From: Bacteroidota bacterium | GTDB taxonomy: Bacteria > Bacteroidota > Kryptoniia > Kryptoniales > JAKASW01 | Reading direction: 5' to 3' | Length of the DNA: 6,653 nucleotides | Assembly: GCA_021785235.1 (NCBI GenBank) | Contig: JAJYGB010000618.1 | Coordinates: forward strand, 1 to 6,653 | In this document: positions 1 through 5,531 of the stretch, piece by piece | Layout of the letters: each line of letters begins with the position of its first letter | Numbering within the stretch: position 1 is the stretch's first letter | The notes under the pieces: model-generated | The model's database searches: none | Told to the model about the DNA's origin: nothing | What the model saw: the letters and a program-made list of their open reading frames with translations, nothing else | Made by a program: the position numbers and the translations under genes

Positions 1-398
1 ACATCTCTAGACTCACCGCGCTTCTGAAGCTGGCGGTCAAGCTCGACAGCGACCTCGAGGCGATCGACGGAATGGATATATCTGGTTGGAACGTCGAGGA
101 GTCGCTTTACCTTGTTCGTCTGAAGGTGGCCTATGAAATGCCACTCGACAGGTACCGGTTTGCCCTGCGGGACCCGGACCGTCTTCCGTTCGCTGAGTTC
201 GTCATATTTTGAAGCGAGTTCCTGGACTCGATTCTCGCCAAACCTGAAGAGGCCGACTTCCATCGCTTCCGAGATTCTGGCGGGTGGGAATGTCTTGGTG
301 ACGGCAATGAGCTTCACTTCGCGCGACGGGTCGCCCGATCTCTGCAGTGCTTCGGAAACTCTCCGGTTTATCTCCGCAGCGTTTTCCGCGATCCCCAA
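1..398 (-). CDS. yggS: YggS/PLPBP-family pyridoxal 5'-phosphate-binding protein, N-terminal part (runs off left edge)
   Basis: Reading the minus strand from 398 gives 132 uninterrupted codons beginning M-GIAENAAEINRRVSEAL. The family signatures appear in order: LIAVTKT, with the predicted PLP-binding lysine at residue 35; FGENRVQE at about 53-60; and WHFIGHLQTNKVK at 86-98. These are hallmarks of the YggS/YBL036C/PLPBP family, cytoplasmic single-domain TIM-barrel proteins. They bind PLP without a known catalytic reaction and maintain vitamin B6 and amino/keto acid homeostasis. Family members are about 220-240 residues, so about 100 residues lie beyond the window. The start must be TTG at 398-396: an in-frame TAG (the stop of the upstream gene) lies at 404-402, the TTG is the second codon after it, and AGGA sits 7 nt upstream. 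The gene follows the metallopeptidase gene by only 3 nt and is probably co-transcribed. Identification is confident; the start is good but rests on a non-ATG codon. Confidence 0.93.
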   Translation of the reverse strand, partial: MGIAENAAEINRRVSEALQRSGDPSREVKLIAVTKTFPPARISEAMEVGLFRFGENRVQELASKYDELSERKTVRVPQGKPVPVEWHFIGHLQTNKVKRLLDVPTRYIHSVDRLEVAVELDRQLQKRGESRD

Positions 399-401
399 AG
401 G

Positions 402-1442
402 CTAATCCTGGCTGAACTTCTTGGAAAGATACATCGATATCCCGATTATCTTCTCGTCTTCGTCTCCCTGCCGGGTTTTCAGATCGTACGTTCTGCAGAT
501 GCTCTCGATTGCGTGAATGACTTTCGCGGCGGTCGGGTGTGGAATCTTAAGCTCTTCGGAAAGCCTGTCGATAAGAAGCGGCGAGAATTTGTGCATGAGC
601 TTCCACGCGTCGCGAAGATTTCGTTTCGTCTTGAACCCGTTCGGGAATATCCTCTTCATCGCCTCTATGTCTTCGAGAAGCTGCTCCGAGGTGCTCACGT
701 CTTCGTAGTCGGCACCGTAGAACTCGCGTATCGTCATCCGTACTTTCTCGATAGGCACATCGCGACGGGTCCTGGTGTTGAGCGGCTCCTTGCGCGCGAT
801 CTCTTTCATCTTCTTCTCGACATAGAGAAGCTTCTTTATCGCCGGTGTCTTGCCGTAGATATTTCGCCACCCGCTCATGGGCGTCAGCCACACCGCGAAC
901 GTCTCCGCCCAGTCTTCGTCGGGATGCTTCTGCGCGTAATAGTCGGGCAAGTGTTTGACATGCCGCTTGCTCCACGGATTGAACCGGTAGTAATCGTTGT
1001 ACTTCCTTTTGATGTTCCCGAACAAGTGCTTCCATTCCGGATCGAGGTACAATCTGTAAGCGTAATTGATGGCGTGACCGAATTCATGGCGCAGCCCCAT
1101 CTTTATTTCACTTTCATCCTCGACTCCATCGTAAGCCATCTCGTCTTCAATTCCCACCAGCGTGTCGTTCTGGAACCAGAATGGTATTTCAATCGAGATG
1201 CTCTTATCGACGCAGCCCCACCCCGTTCCGAGGTAGTATTCCGGCCGGAATTTTATGCCTTTTCTGGATACTTCCGCCTCTACCCGCCTTATCAGCCTCA
1301 GAAGCGTACCGTTTATTTTCGGCGATAATTCGCTTATCGGGACATCAAAATATTTGAGTTTTTCAAGTGTTTCCTGTAACTGAACTCTGGTCATCTTCCT
1401 AAAACCCTTCGGAGAAACCCTCTCTTTGGCCTGTATTACCAC
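402..1442 (-). CDS. Putative zinc-binding metallopeptidase with C-terminal helix-turn-helix-like segment
   Basis: The 346-residue protein has no signal peptide or membrane segment, so it is probably cytoplasmic. Residues about 31-90 (YFDVPISEL...KGIKFRPEYYLG...IPFWF) form the N-terminal block. LRHEFGHAINYAYRLY follows, with HExxH at 119-123 giving two zinc histidines and the catalytic glutamate E120. HPDEDWAETFAVWLTP at 173-188 includes E180, a likely third metal ligand. From memory, the order RHExGHA...YAQxHPxEDFAETFAVWLxP...WR...K..YV belongs to bacterial proteins annotated as putative zinc-binding metallopeptidase (Peptidase_Mx-like); substrates are unknown. Residues about 286-318 (LIDRLSEELKIPHPTAAKVIHAIE) look like a helix-turn-helix, which is inference. 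The protein is rich in Lys and Arg. The start is uncertain: GTG at 1442 has no clear ribosome site, while ATG at 1394 (residue 17) has AGGA only 2 nt away. Both keep all conserved blocks. It is the first gene of a unit with yggS and is divergent from the secreted-protein genes. Confidence 0.85.
   Translation of the reverse strand: MVIQAKERVSPKGFRKMTRVQLQETLEKLKYFDVPISELSPKINGTLLRLIRRVEAEVSRKGIKFRPEYYLGTGWGCVDKSISIEIPFWFQNDTLVGIEDEMAYDGVEDESEIKMGLRHEFGHAINYAYRLYLDPEWKHLFGNIKRKYNDYYRFNPWSKRHVKHLPDYYAQKHPDEDWAETFAVWLTPMSGWRNIYGKTPAIKKLLYVEKKMKEIARKEPLNTRTRRDVPIEKVRMTIREFYGADYEDVSTSEQLLEDIEAMKRIFPNGFKTKRNLRDAWKLMHKFSPLLIDRLSEELKIPHPTAAKVIHAIESICRTYDLKTRQGDEDEKIIGISMYLSKKFSQD
406..409 (-). promoter_or_regulatory. 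Ribosome binding site deciding the TTG start of yggS
   Basis: On the minus strand AGGA (409-406) lies 7 nt before TTG at 398, inside the last codons of the upstream metallopeptidase gene. It is the only purine-rich anti-Shine-Dalgarno match near the N-terminus of the YggS reading frame. It supports the unusual TTG start and suggests that translation of yggS is coupled to termination on the upstream gene. Confidence 0.6.
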
Positions 1443-1624
1443 ATTTTTTCAAATTTGTGCGGACTAAGTAACAGCAACTCATCTGAAAAAGCAAGCCATT
1501 TTCCAACCTTTTTCCGACATTTTGAGCTGTGATCGAGCTCTTCCATGTTTGGAACTCTATTGAGACGGACGACATTTGCTTTTATATTCTCTATCGTTAC
1601 TATTAATCAACCCATAGGAGAAGA
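1443..1624. promoter_or_regulatory. AT-rich divergent intergenic region
   Basis: These 182 bp separate the minus-strand metallopeptidase gene from the plus-strand secreted-protein genes and must hold both promoters. The plus promoter candidate is listed separately. Three small repeats lie in the middle. Two 11-bp direct units, TTTTCCAACCT and TTTTCCGACAT (1499-1520, 9 of 11 identical), are followed by two inverted repeats, GAGCT-7 nt-AGCTC (1524-1540) and TTCCA-4 nt-TGGAA (1541-1554). They could be regulator sites, but repeats of 5 bp are expected by chance in a region this size. No convincing minus-strand -35/-10 pair was found. Confidence 0.4.
1560..1588 (+). promoter_or_regulatory. Candidate sigma-70-type promoter for the 1625/2021 gene pair
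   Basis: TTGAGA (1560-1565) and TATATT (1583-1588) are separated by exactly 17 bp. They match 5 of 6 and 5 of 6 positions of the TTGACA/TATAAT consensus. Transcription would start near 1595, giving a leader of about 30 nt before the ATG at 1625. The Bacteroidetes-type -7 motif (TAnnTTTG) is not seen here, but Ignavibacteria-like lineages may use a more standard promoter. Confidence 0.5.
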
Positions 1625-2020
1625 ATGAATCTGTTTTTCGCCTTGCTGATCCTTGCGTCGCCGCCGAAGCAGCCGCAGGTATTTTATTATAACGGGAAAC
1701 ACCTGGTCAAACTAAACCAGGTGGAGATGCCGAACATCCGACGCGCGGCATTGCGACTGTTCATATACTCACCGTACGAATTGCGCTACGCCCGCATCGA
1801 TTCTTCCAACGTCGGAATGTGCCTTCCAGGTATTTCGGAGAGGAAGAGGCTCGACCTTGAAGGAAGGTGGTACACAATCGAGTGGGAGACTGGATTGACA
1901 GTCGGTTCATCACGGCACTTCATCTTCCTGAACGCTTATGGTCACAGGGTATATAAAAAGGAATTCTTTCTCAACGTCGAGGGGTCGAAAAAGATAGAAA
2001 AACCACAAGGAGTATATTAA
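1625..2020 (+). CDS. Small putative secreted protein, unknown function
   Basis: I do not recognise this 131-residue protein. It opens with MNLFFALLILAS, a short hydrophobic segment resembling a minimal signal peptide or membrane anchor. It lacks a basic residue before the core and has no clear AxA cleavage site, so export is likely but unproven. The rest is rich in aromatic and alternating hydrophobic/polar residues (VFYYNGKHLVKL, LRLFIYSPYELRYARI, RWYTIEWETGL, HFIFLNAYGHRVYKKEFFLNV), which suggests a small beta-sandwich. There is a single cysteine at about residue 66. The start is well supported: AGGAG at 1616-1620 lies 4 nt before ATG, and a promoter candidate lies just upstream. Its TAA stop (2018-2020) directly abuts the ATG of the large type IX-exported propeller gene. 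The two are therefore surely co-transcribed and probably coupled in translation, and the product may be an accessory or partner of that protein (inference). Confidence 0.8.
   Translation: MNLFFALLILASPPKQPQVFYYNGKHLVKLNQVEMPNIRRAALRLFIYSPYELRYARIDSSNVGMCLPGISERKRLDLEGRWYTIEWETGLTVGSSRHFIFLNAYGHRVYKKEFFLNVEGSKKIEKPQGVY
2007..2012 (+). promoter_or_regulatory. Ribosome binding site of the propeller gene, inside the preceding gene
   Basis: AAGGAG lies 8 nt before the ATG at 2021, within the codons for the last residues (PQGVY) of the small upstream gene. The strong site and the zero-base junction fix the start of the large gene and point to coupled translation. Confidence 0.75.
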
Positions 2021-4510
2021 ATGCGAAGAACCCTTATTCTACTTGCTGCAATCGTCGGCATCGTTCACGCGCAAGAGCGGGACCGCGGCGCCATAAGACT
2101 GGATAAGCCGTACAAGTGGGAGATGAAGTCAACGCCTTACATCCCCGAAGGAAGACTATTCAGGACCGAGGCCACGTCATGGGTATGGGGTGGAATCGGG
2201 CCCGCCCCGATGCACAGCAGCTACTACCAGAACGTCGCAGGGAGAGTCACTTGTCTGGCGGTGGATCCGACCAACAGCAATATAGTGTATTCCGGCGCGG
2301 CGGACGGAGGGCTATGGAAAACAACTGACGGCGGCCTGAACTGGGCGCCGCTTACCGATAACCTGCCGAGGCTTTCATCAGGCGCGGTTGCAGTCGACCC
2401 GACCAACCCAAGCGTGATCTATTACGGAACGGGCGAGTTGAATTTCAATATCGACGGCTACCCCGGTGTCGGAGTTTTCCAATCAACTGACGGCGGCTCT
2501 TCATGGTCCAAGATGTCCCTCCCGGGATTCGGCCTGTACTATACAAGCAAGATTGTGGTAGCTCCCAGCAATGGCAGCGTCGTATATGCCACCGGTTATC
2601 CCGACGTCTACAGATCCACTGACGCGGGACAAACGTGGACGGAACTGGATTTGACAAATTCATCGTACAACCCCGGTGCAGTCGACGATATCGTCGTCGA
2701 TCCGCAAGACGCGAATACCATATACGCCTCATACGGCTCAGGCTTCCACGGCGACAGTACCAGTTACGGTGTCCACAAATCGACCGACGGCGGCAATACC
2801 TGGAGCTGGCTGCAGAACGGTTTTCCCCCGGCGAGCCAGGTGAACAGAGTATCCCTCGCGATAGCGCCGAGCAACGACCAGGTCCTATATGCGGCAGTTA
2901 ACGGCAGTAACCCAAACGACCCGTCAGCCGACACGAACAGGGTTTACAAGTCGACGAACGCCGGTGCAACATGGACGTTGCTCCCTGGCGTCGCTCCGAA
3001 GACGGACTTCGGCGGCAACCAGGGATGGTACAATAATGTCATCGCCGTGGACCCGAACAATCCAGATACGGTCTATGTCGGCGGCATCGATTTCTGGAGG
3101 TCATCGGACGGAGGCCAGACCTGGATAAACCTGACTAACGGCTACGGAACGTACACCGGCCAGAACATACATGTAGACCAGCACGCGATCGCCTTCGCCA
3201 ACGGCAGCAGTCAGATCTTCTATATAGGAAATGACGGCGGAGTGTGGAAAACCACGAGCGGCTCATCGTCTTTCACGAATTGCAACGCGAACATGCAGAC
3301 GATTCAGTTTTACGACATAGCCGCGGATCCAAACAACCCCGCGGTTACTATCGGCGGGACGCAGGACAACGGCACCGAATCCAATAGCCAGCCGCAGCAG
3401 TCCTGGAGCGAGATCTACGGCGGTGACGGCGGCTATGTGCTGATAGACCCTTCGAATTCGAGTATCATGTATACGGAATATGTCAACGGCTCACTGCAGA
3501 AGTCGACCAACGGAGGAGGAAGTTTCTCCAAGATAACTACAGGCATCGGCGAAGACGGTTATTGGCTCCAGCCTTATGTAATGGACCCTACAAACAACAA
3601 CATCCTGTACACGGCTACCAGCAAGATTTATAAAACCACGAACGGCGGTACCAACTGGACCTCTCTGACAGGCAACCTGAAATCTTCGAGCGACCTCTTC
3701 TCGACGATGTCGATATCGCCTGTGGAAGGAAGTGTGATCTACGCCGGTATCAGCGGATACCGCGGAGCCGCGGACAGCGCCTTCCTTTATATCAGCACCG
3801 ACGCCGGAAGCAGCTGGAACAATATTACGGCAAACCTCCCTTCCGGAACGAATTTCGGGCGCGTTACGGCTGATCCGAGCCACAAAGGAATGGCTTACCT
3901 TGCCGTACTGTCCGGGATAACATCACATGTACTGAGGACAACGGATTATGGCAGCACGTGGGTCGGCCTCGACTCGACCGGAAACGGCTTCGCCAATGTA
4001 CCGACCAAAGTCATCACGGTAGATTCAGCGACGGGAAATATTTACGCCGGGACATACGCTGGGGTTTACCGTTCCACGGACAACGGCGCTAACTGGGCGC
4101 AGTTCGGCACAGGACTTCCGAATTCGGTGGTCGATGGGATGGTAATTCAATACTCATCAAACGTCCTCAGGGTCGGCACGCACGGAAGAGGCGCGTGGCA
4201 GGTTAACCTGGTGACGGGAGTCGCGGAGCCGGCCCTTCCTCCGACGACCTTCGCACTGAACCAGAACTACCCGAACCCGTTCAATCCGACAACAGCGATA
4301 AGCTATAAGCTTTCAGCGTTAAGCAGGGTCACGTTGAAAGTGTACGATGTGCTTGGCAGGGAGGTAGCCACGCTGGTCAACGATGAAGTCCAGCAGGCGG
4401 GGACACATGAAGTCCGTTTCGACGCATCACGCTTGCCGAGCGGTGTCTATTTCTACACCGTCAGGTTCGGCGGGATGTCGTTGACGAAGAAGATGGTTCT
4501 GCTCAAGTAG
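2021..4510 (+). CDS. Secreted BNR/Asp-box beta-propeller protein with type IX secretion sorting domain
   Basis: The 829-residue protein has a clear signal peptide: basic MRR, a hydrophobic core at 5-15, and likely cleavage after VHA at residue 17. Residues about 58-730 carry twelve Asp-box-type motifs (S/T-x-D/N-x-G-x-x-W), interleaved with VDPTNPxxIYxG strands as in VPS10/sortilin-like, sialidase-like and GH74-like propellers. Twelve motifs fit one large or two 6-7-bladed propellers. The stretch VLRVGTHGRGAWQV (715-728) is the usual closing strand of this type. Residues about 742-829 are a type IX sorting domain, so the product should cross the inner membrane by Sec and be exported or anchored at the surface by the Por machinery; none of its genes is in the window. 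Enzymatic activity cannot be claimed, since Asp-boxes are structural and many such proteins only bind glycans or proteins. It has a good ribosome site and is coupled to the small gene upstream. The nested palindrome follows 8 bp after the stop. Confidence 0.95.
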   Translation: MRRTLILLAAIVGIVHAQERDRGAIRLDKPYKWEMKSTPYIPEGRLFRTEATSWVWGGIGPAPMHSSYYQNVAGRVTCLAVDPTNSNIVYSGAADGGLWKTTDGGLNWAPLTDNLPRLSSGAVAVDPTNPSVIYYGTGELNFNIDGYPGVGVFQSTDGGSSWSKMSLPGFGLYYTSKIVVAPSNGSVVYATGYPDVYRSTDAGQTWTELDLTNSSYNPGAVDDIVVDPQDANTIYASYGSGFHGDSTSYGVHKSTDGGNTWSWLQNGFPPASQVNRVSLAIAPSNDQVLYAAVNGSNPNDPSADTNRVYKSTNAGATWTLLPGVAPKTDFGGNQGWYNNVIAVDPNNPDTVYVGGIDFWRSSDGGQTWINLTNGYGTYTGQNIHVDQHAIAFANGSSQIFYIGNDGGVWKTTSGSSSFTNCNANMQTIQFYDIAADPNNPAVTIGGTQDNGTESNSQPQQSWSEIYGGDGGYVLIDPSNSSIMYTEYVNGSLQKSTNGGGSFSKITTGIGEDGYWLQPYVMDPTNNNILYTATSKIYKTTNGGTNWTSLTGNLKSSSDLFSTMSISPVEGSVIYAGISGYRGAADSAFLYISTDAGSSWNNITANLPSGTNFGRVTADPSHKGMAYLAVLSGITSHVLRTTDYGSTWVGLDSTGNGFANVPTKVITVDSATGNIYAGTYAGVYRSTDNGANWAQFGTGLPNSVVDGMVIQYSSNVLRVGTHGRGAWQVNLVTGVAEPALPPTTFALNQNYPNPFNPTTAISYKLSALSRVTLKVYDVLGREVATLVNDEVQQAGTHEVRFDASRLPSGVYFYTVRFGGMSLTKKMVLLK
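2318..4096 (+). repeat. Array of 12 Asp-box (BNR) motifs within the propeller protein
   Basis: Motif starts by residue of the 829-residue protein: 100 KTTDGGLNW, 154 QSTDGGSSW, 198 RSTDAGQTW, 253 KSTDGGNTW, 310 KSTNAGATW, 360 RSSDGGQTW, 410 KTTSGSSSF, 494 KSTNGGGSF, 538 KTTNGGTNW, 591 ISTDAGSSW, 639 RTTDYGSTW, 684 RSTDNGANW. Spacing is about 44-84 residues, as expected for one motif per blade. Motif 7 lacks the Asp/Asn and has Phe for Trp, motif 8 also has Phe, and the widest gap (84 residues) lies between them. This may mark the junction between two propellers. Confidence 0.88.
4244..4507 (+). other. Type IX secretion (Por) C-terminal sorting domain
   Basis: The last 88 residues of the 829-residue protein start FALNQNYPNPFNPTTAISY. 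They continue with VTLKVYDVLGREVATLVN, an AGTHEVRFDASRLPSGVYFY block, and end with KKMVLLK. This is the TIGR04183-like type A sorting domain: a seven-stranded Ig-like fold recognised by the outer-membrane export complex and normally removed or replaced by a surface anchor. Its wording (YPNPFNP, LGREVATLV) is characteristic of Ignavibacteria/Kryptonia-type proteomes. Confidence 0.93.
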
Positions 4511-4518
4511 TTTGGTGT

Positions 4519-4552
4519 AACCTTGCGAAGGTTTCTCAACCTTCGCAAGGTT
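4519..4552 (+). terminator. Perfect 15-bp inverted repeat after the propeller gene, probable intrinsic terminator
   Basis: AACCTTGCGAAGGTT (4519-4533), loop TCTC, then AACCTTCGCAAGGTT (4538-4552) pair perfectly over 15 bp. The hairpin starts 8 bp after the TAG stop at 4508-4510. It is followed by T-rich but interrupted sequence (TCCTTC, then GGGTTTTCT to 4568), so it is a plausible though not ideal terminator. Each arm is itself a palindrome (AACCTT-3 nt-AAGGTT), so two small hairpins could replace the long one. It could also be a dispersed palindromic repeat unit of this genome rather than only a terminator. Confidence 0.75.
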
Positions 4553-4598
4553 TCCTTCTGGGTTTTCTAATTCTCCACGTTGTTCGTATTTTTATCCG

Positions 4599-5438
4599 AT
4601 GAAATTTTTCGGAAAGAATCTGAAGCCGGCATGGACTTTCAAGACGGAAAAGAAAGTCTGGCGCCTCCTCCCCGGCACTGGAGTACTGGCGGCGGAACTG
4701 CGCGACACCGACGCTAAACTGACCGACTACGCCGGCATCGACTTGGCGTCAGGCGTTCCGTTGTGGCAGGGCCTCCGGCTCGAAGATTCCTGGTGGGTCA
4801 TAATGAACAGGATATACCGGGACGTGCTTCTCCTCCAACAGTTCGTGAAACCCGATATGCCCACTCCCGGCAAAGTTTTTGCCGTCGACCTGTTTACGGG
4901 CAAACTCCTCTGGGAAAACCGTGAAGTGTCCTATCTCAATACCGCCGGCGATTTGATTTACGGCCTGCGAAGCTCGATCCGGTCGGAAGAGGTCGTCGGA
5001 CTCGATTACCGTACCGGCAGCGAGAAAGTCGCATTTCCCACCAACGATCCGAGGGCCGAAGAAGTCTCGGCGCTAACGACAAACGACGGCTTCGTACTCC
5101 CCTGCTTCATCGAGGAAATCGAGAATGATATAACACCGGCGCACGCCGCAAAGCTCAAGAGCGCCCCGCCTGCGGGTGCCAGCAAACCCACCTTCATTCC
5201 GTCTGTTGCAGGGAGAGACGTCATGGGGTTTCATTCGGACGCCGGCACCGACGAGAAGGGAATCCCCGTGTTCGACTCGCATATCAAGGTCCTCGATGCT
5301 GATGGGAAGGCGATTTTCGACGACGTGGCCGATAGAAAGGTTTATACTGCCATGAGCGATTTCTACTTCGTCGCAGGTGAGAACCTTATATACGTCCGAA
5401 ACTCGAACGAGATCGTCTCGGTAAAGCTGGGGTCCTGA
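4599..5438 (+). CDS. Uncharacterised PQQ-like/DUF4905-like propeller protein
   Basis: The 279-residue protein has no signal peptide, membrane helix or catalytic motif that I can see, so it is probably cytoplasmic. Repeating segments resemble quinoprotein or WD-type blades: PAWTFKTEKKVWRLLPG, GIDLASGVPLWQG, VFAVDLFTGKLLWEN, VVGLDYRTGSEKVAF and IKVLDADGKAIFDD. Each has the form hydrophobic strand, D-x-x-(T/S)-G-x-x-x-W/F, typical of PQQ-like repeats. From memory the layout (aromatic N-terminal FxW, then LEDSWWVIM, then the GKVFAVDLFTGKLLW strand) resembles DUF4905 of Bacteroidota; I could not search this. ATG at 4599 is the natural start, but there is no Shine-Dalgarno sequence in the 40 bp before it. 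An A/T-rich TATTTTTAT lies only 4-12 bp upstream, so a leaderless or weakly initiated message is possible. The gene stands alone after the nested palindrome and converges on the nuclease gene. Its function is unknown. Confidence 0.8.
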   Translation: MKFFGKNLKPAWTFKTEKKVWRLLPGTGVLAAELRDTDAKLTDYAGIDLASGVPLWQGLRLEDSWWVIMNRIYRDVLLLQQFVKPDMPTPGKVFAVDLFTGKLLWENREVSYLNTAGDLIYGLRSSIRSEEVVGLDYRTGSEKVAFPTNDPRAEEVSALTTNDGFVLPCFIEEIENDITPAHAAKLKSAPPAGASKPTFIPSVAGRDVMGFHSDAGTDEKGIPVFDSHIKVLDADGKAIFDDVADRKVYTAMSDFYFVAGENLIYVRNSNEIVSVKLGS

Positions 5439-5531
5439 CCGGAAACTCCGTTCCGCGACTTCACAGGGATTTGCCGGCGAAGCGGTGCTCTTCAAGGCTA
5501 CTTTGCCGCGTCAGGCTTTAGACAGGGATGA

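Noticed and set aside
133..405. Plus-strand open frame of 90 codons at the left edge
   Set aside because: It is the shadow of the minus-strand yggS reading frame, which carries unmistakable family motifs over the same bases.
513..1328. Long plus-strand open frame of 271 codons opposite the metallopeptidase gene
   Set aside because: It lies fully antisense to a gene with clear conserved motifs. It shows no recognisable domain and no ribosome site. Its length follows from the codon use of the real gene.
1470..1490. Possible minus-strand promoter for the metallopeptidase gene (TTGCTT with a weak -10 about 17 bp later)
   Set aside because: The -10 candidate (TTACTT) is too far from consensus to support a call.
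3491..3883. Minus-strand open frame of 130 codons within the propeller gene
   Set aside because: It is antisense to the repetitive Asp-box coding region, has no family resemblance, and has an amino-acid makeup typical of a shadow frame.
5440..5455. CGGAA-6 nt-TTCCG hairpin after the DUF4905-like gene
   Set aside because: The stem is only 5 bp and no T-run follows, so it is not a convincing terminator for either convergent gene.
5073..5495. Minus-strand open frame of 140 codons overlapping the DUF4905-like gene and the convergent gap
   Set aside because: It has no recognisable domain, and the plus frame has regular propeller-type repeats, so this is a shadow.
5463..5529. Direct repeat ACAGGGAT (5463-5470 and 5522-5529) in the convergent gap, considered as a target-site duplication
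   Set aside because: Only about 51 bp lie between the copies, with no terminal inverted repeats or transposon features. Chance is a fair explanation.
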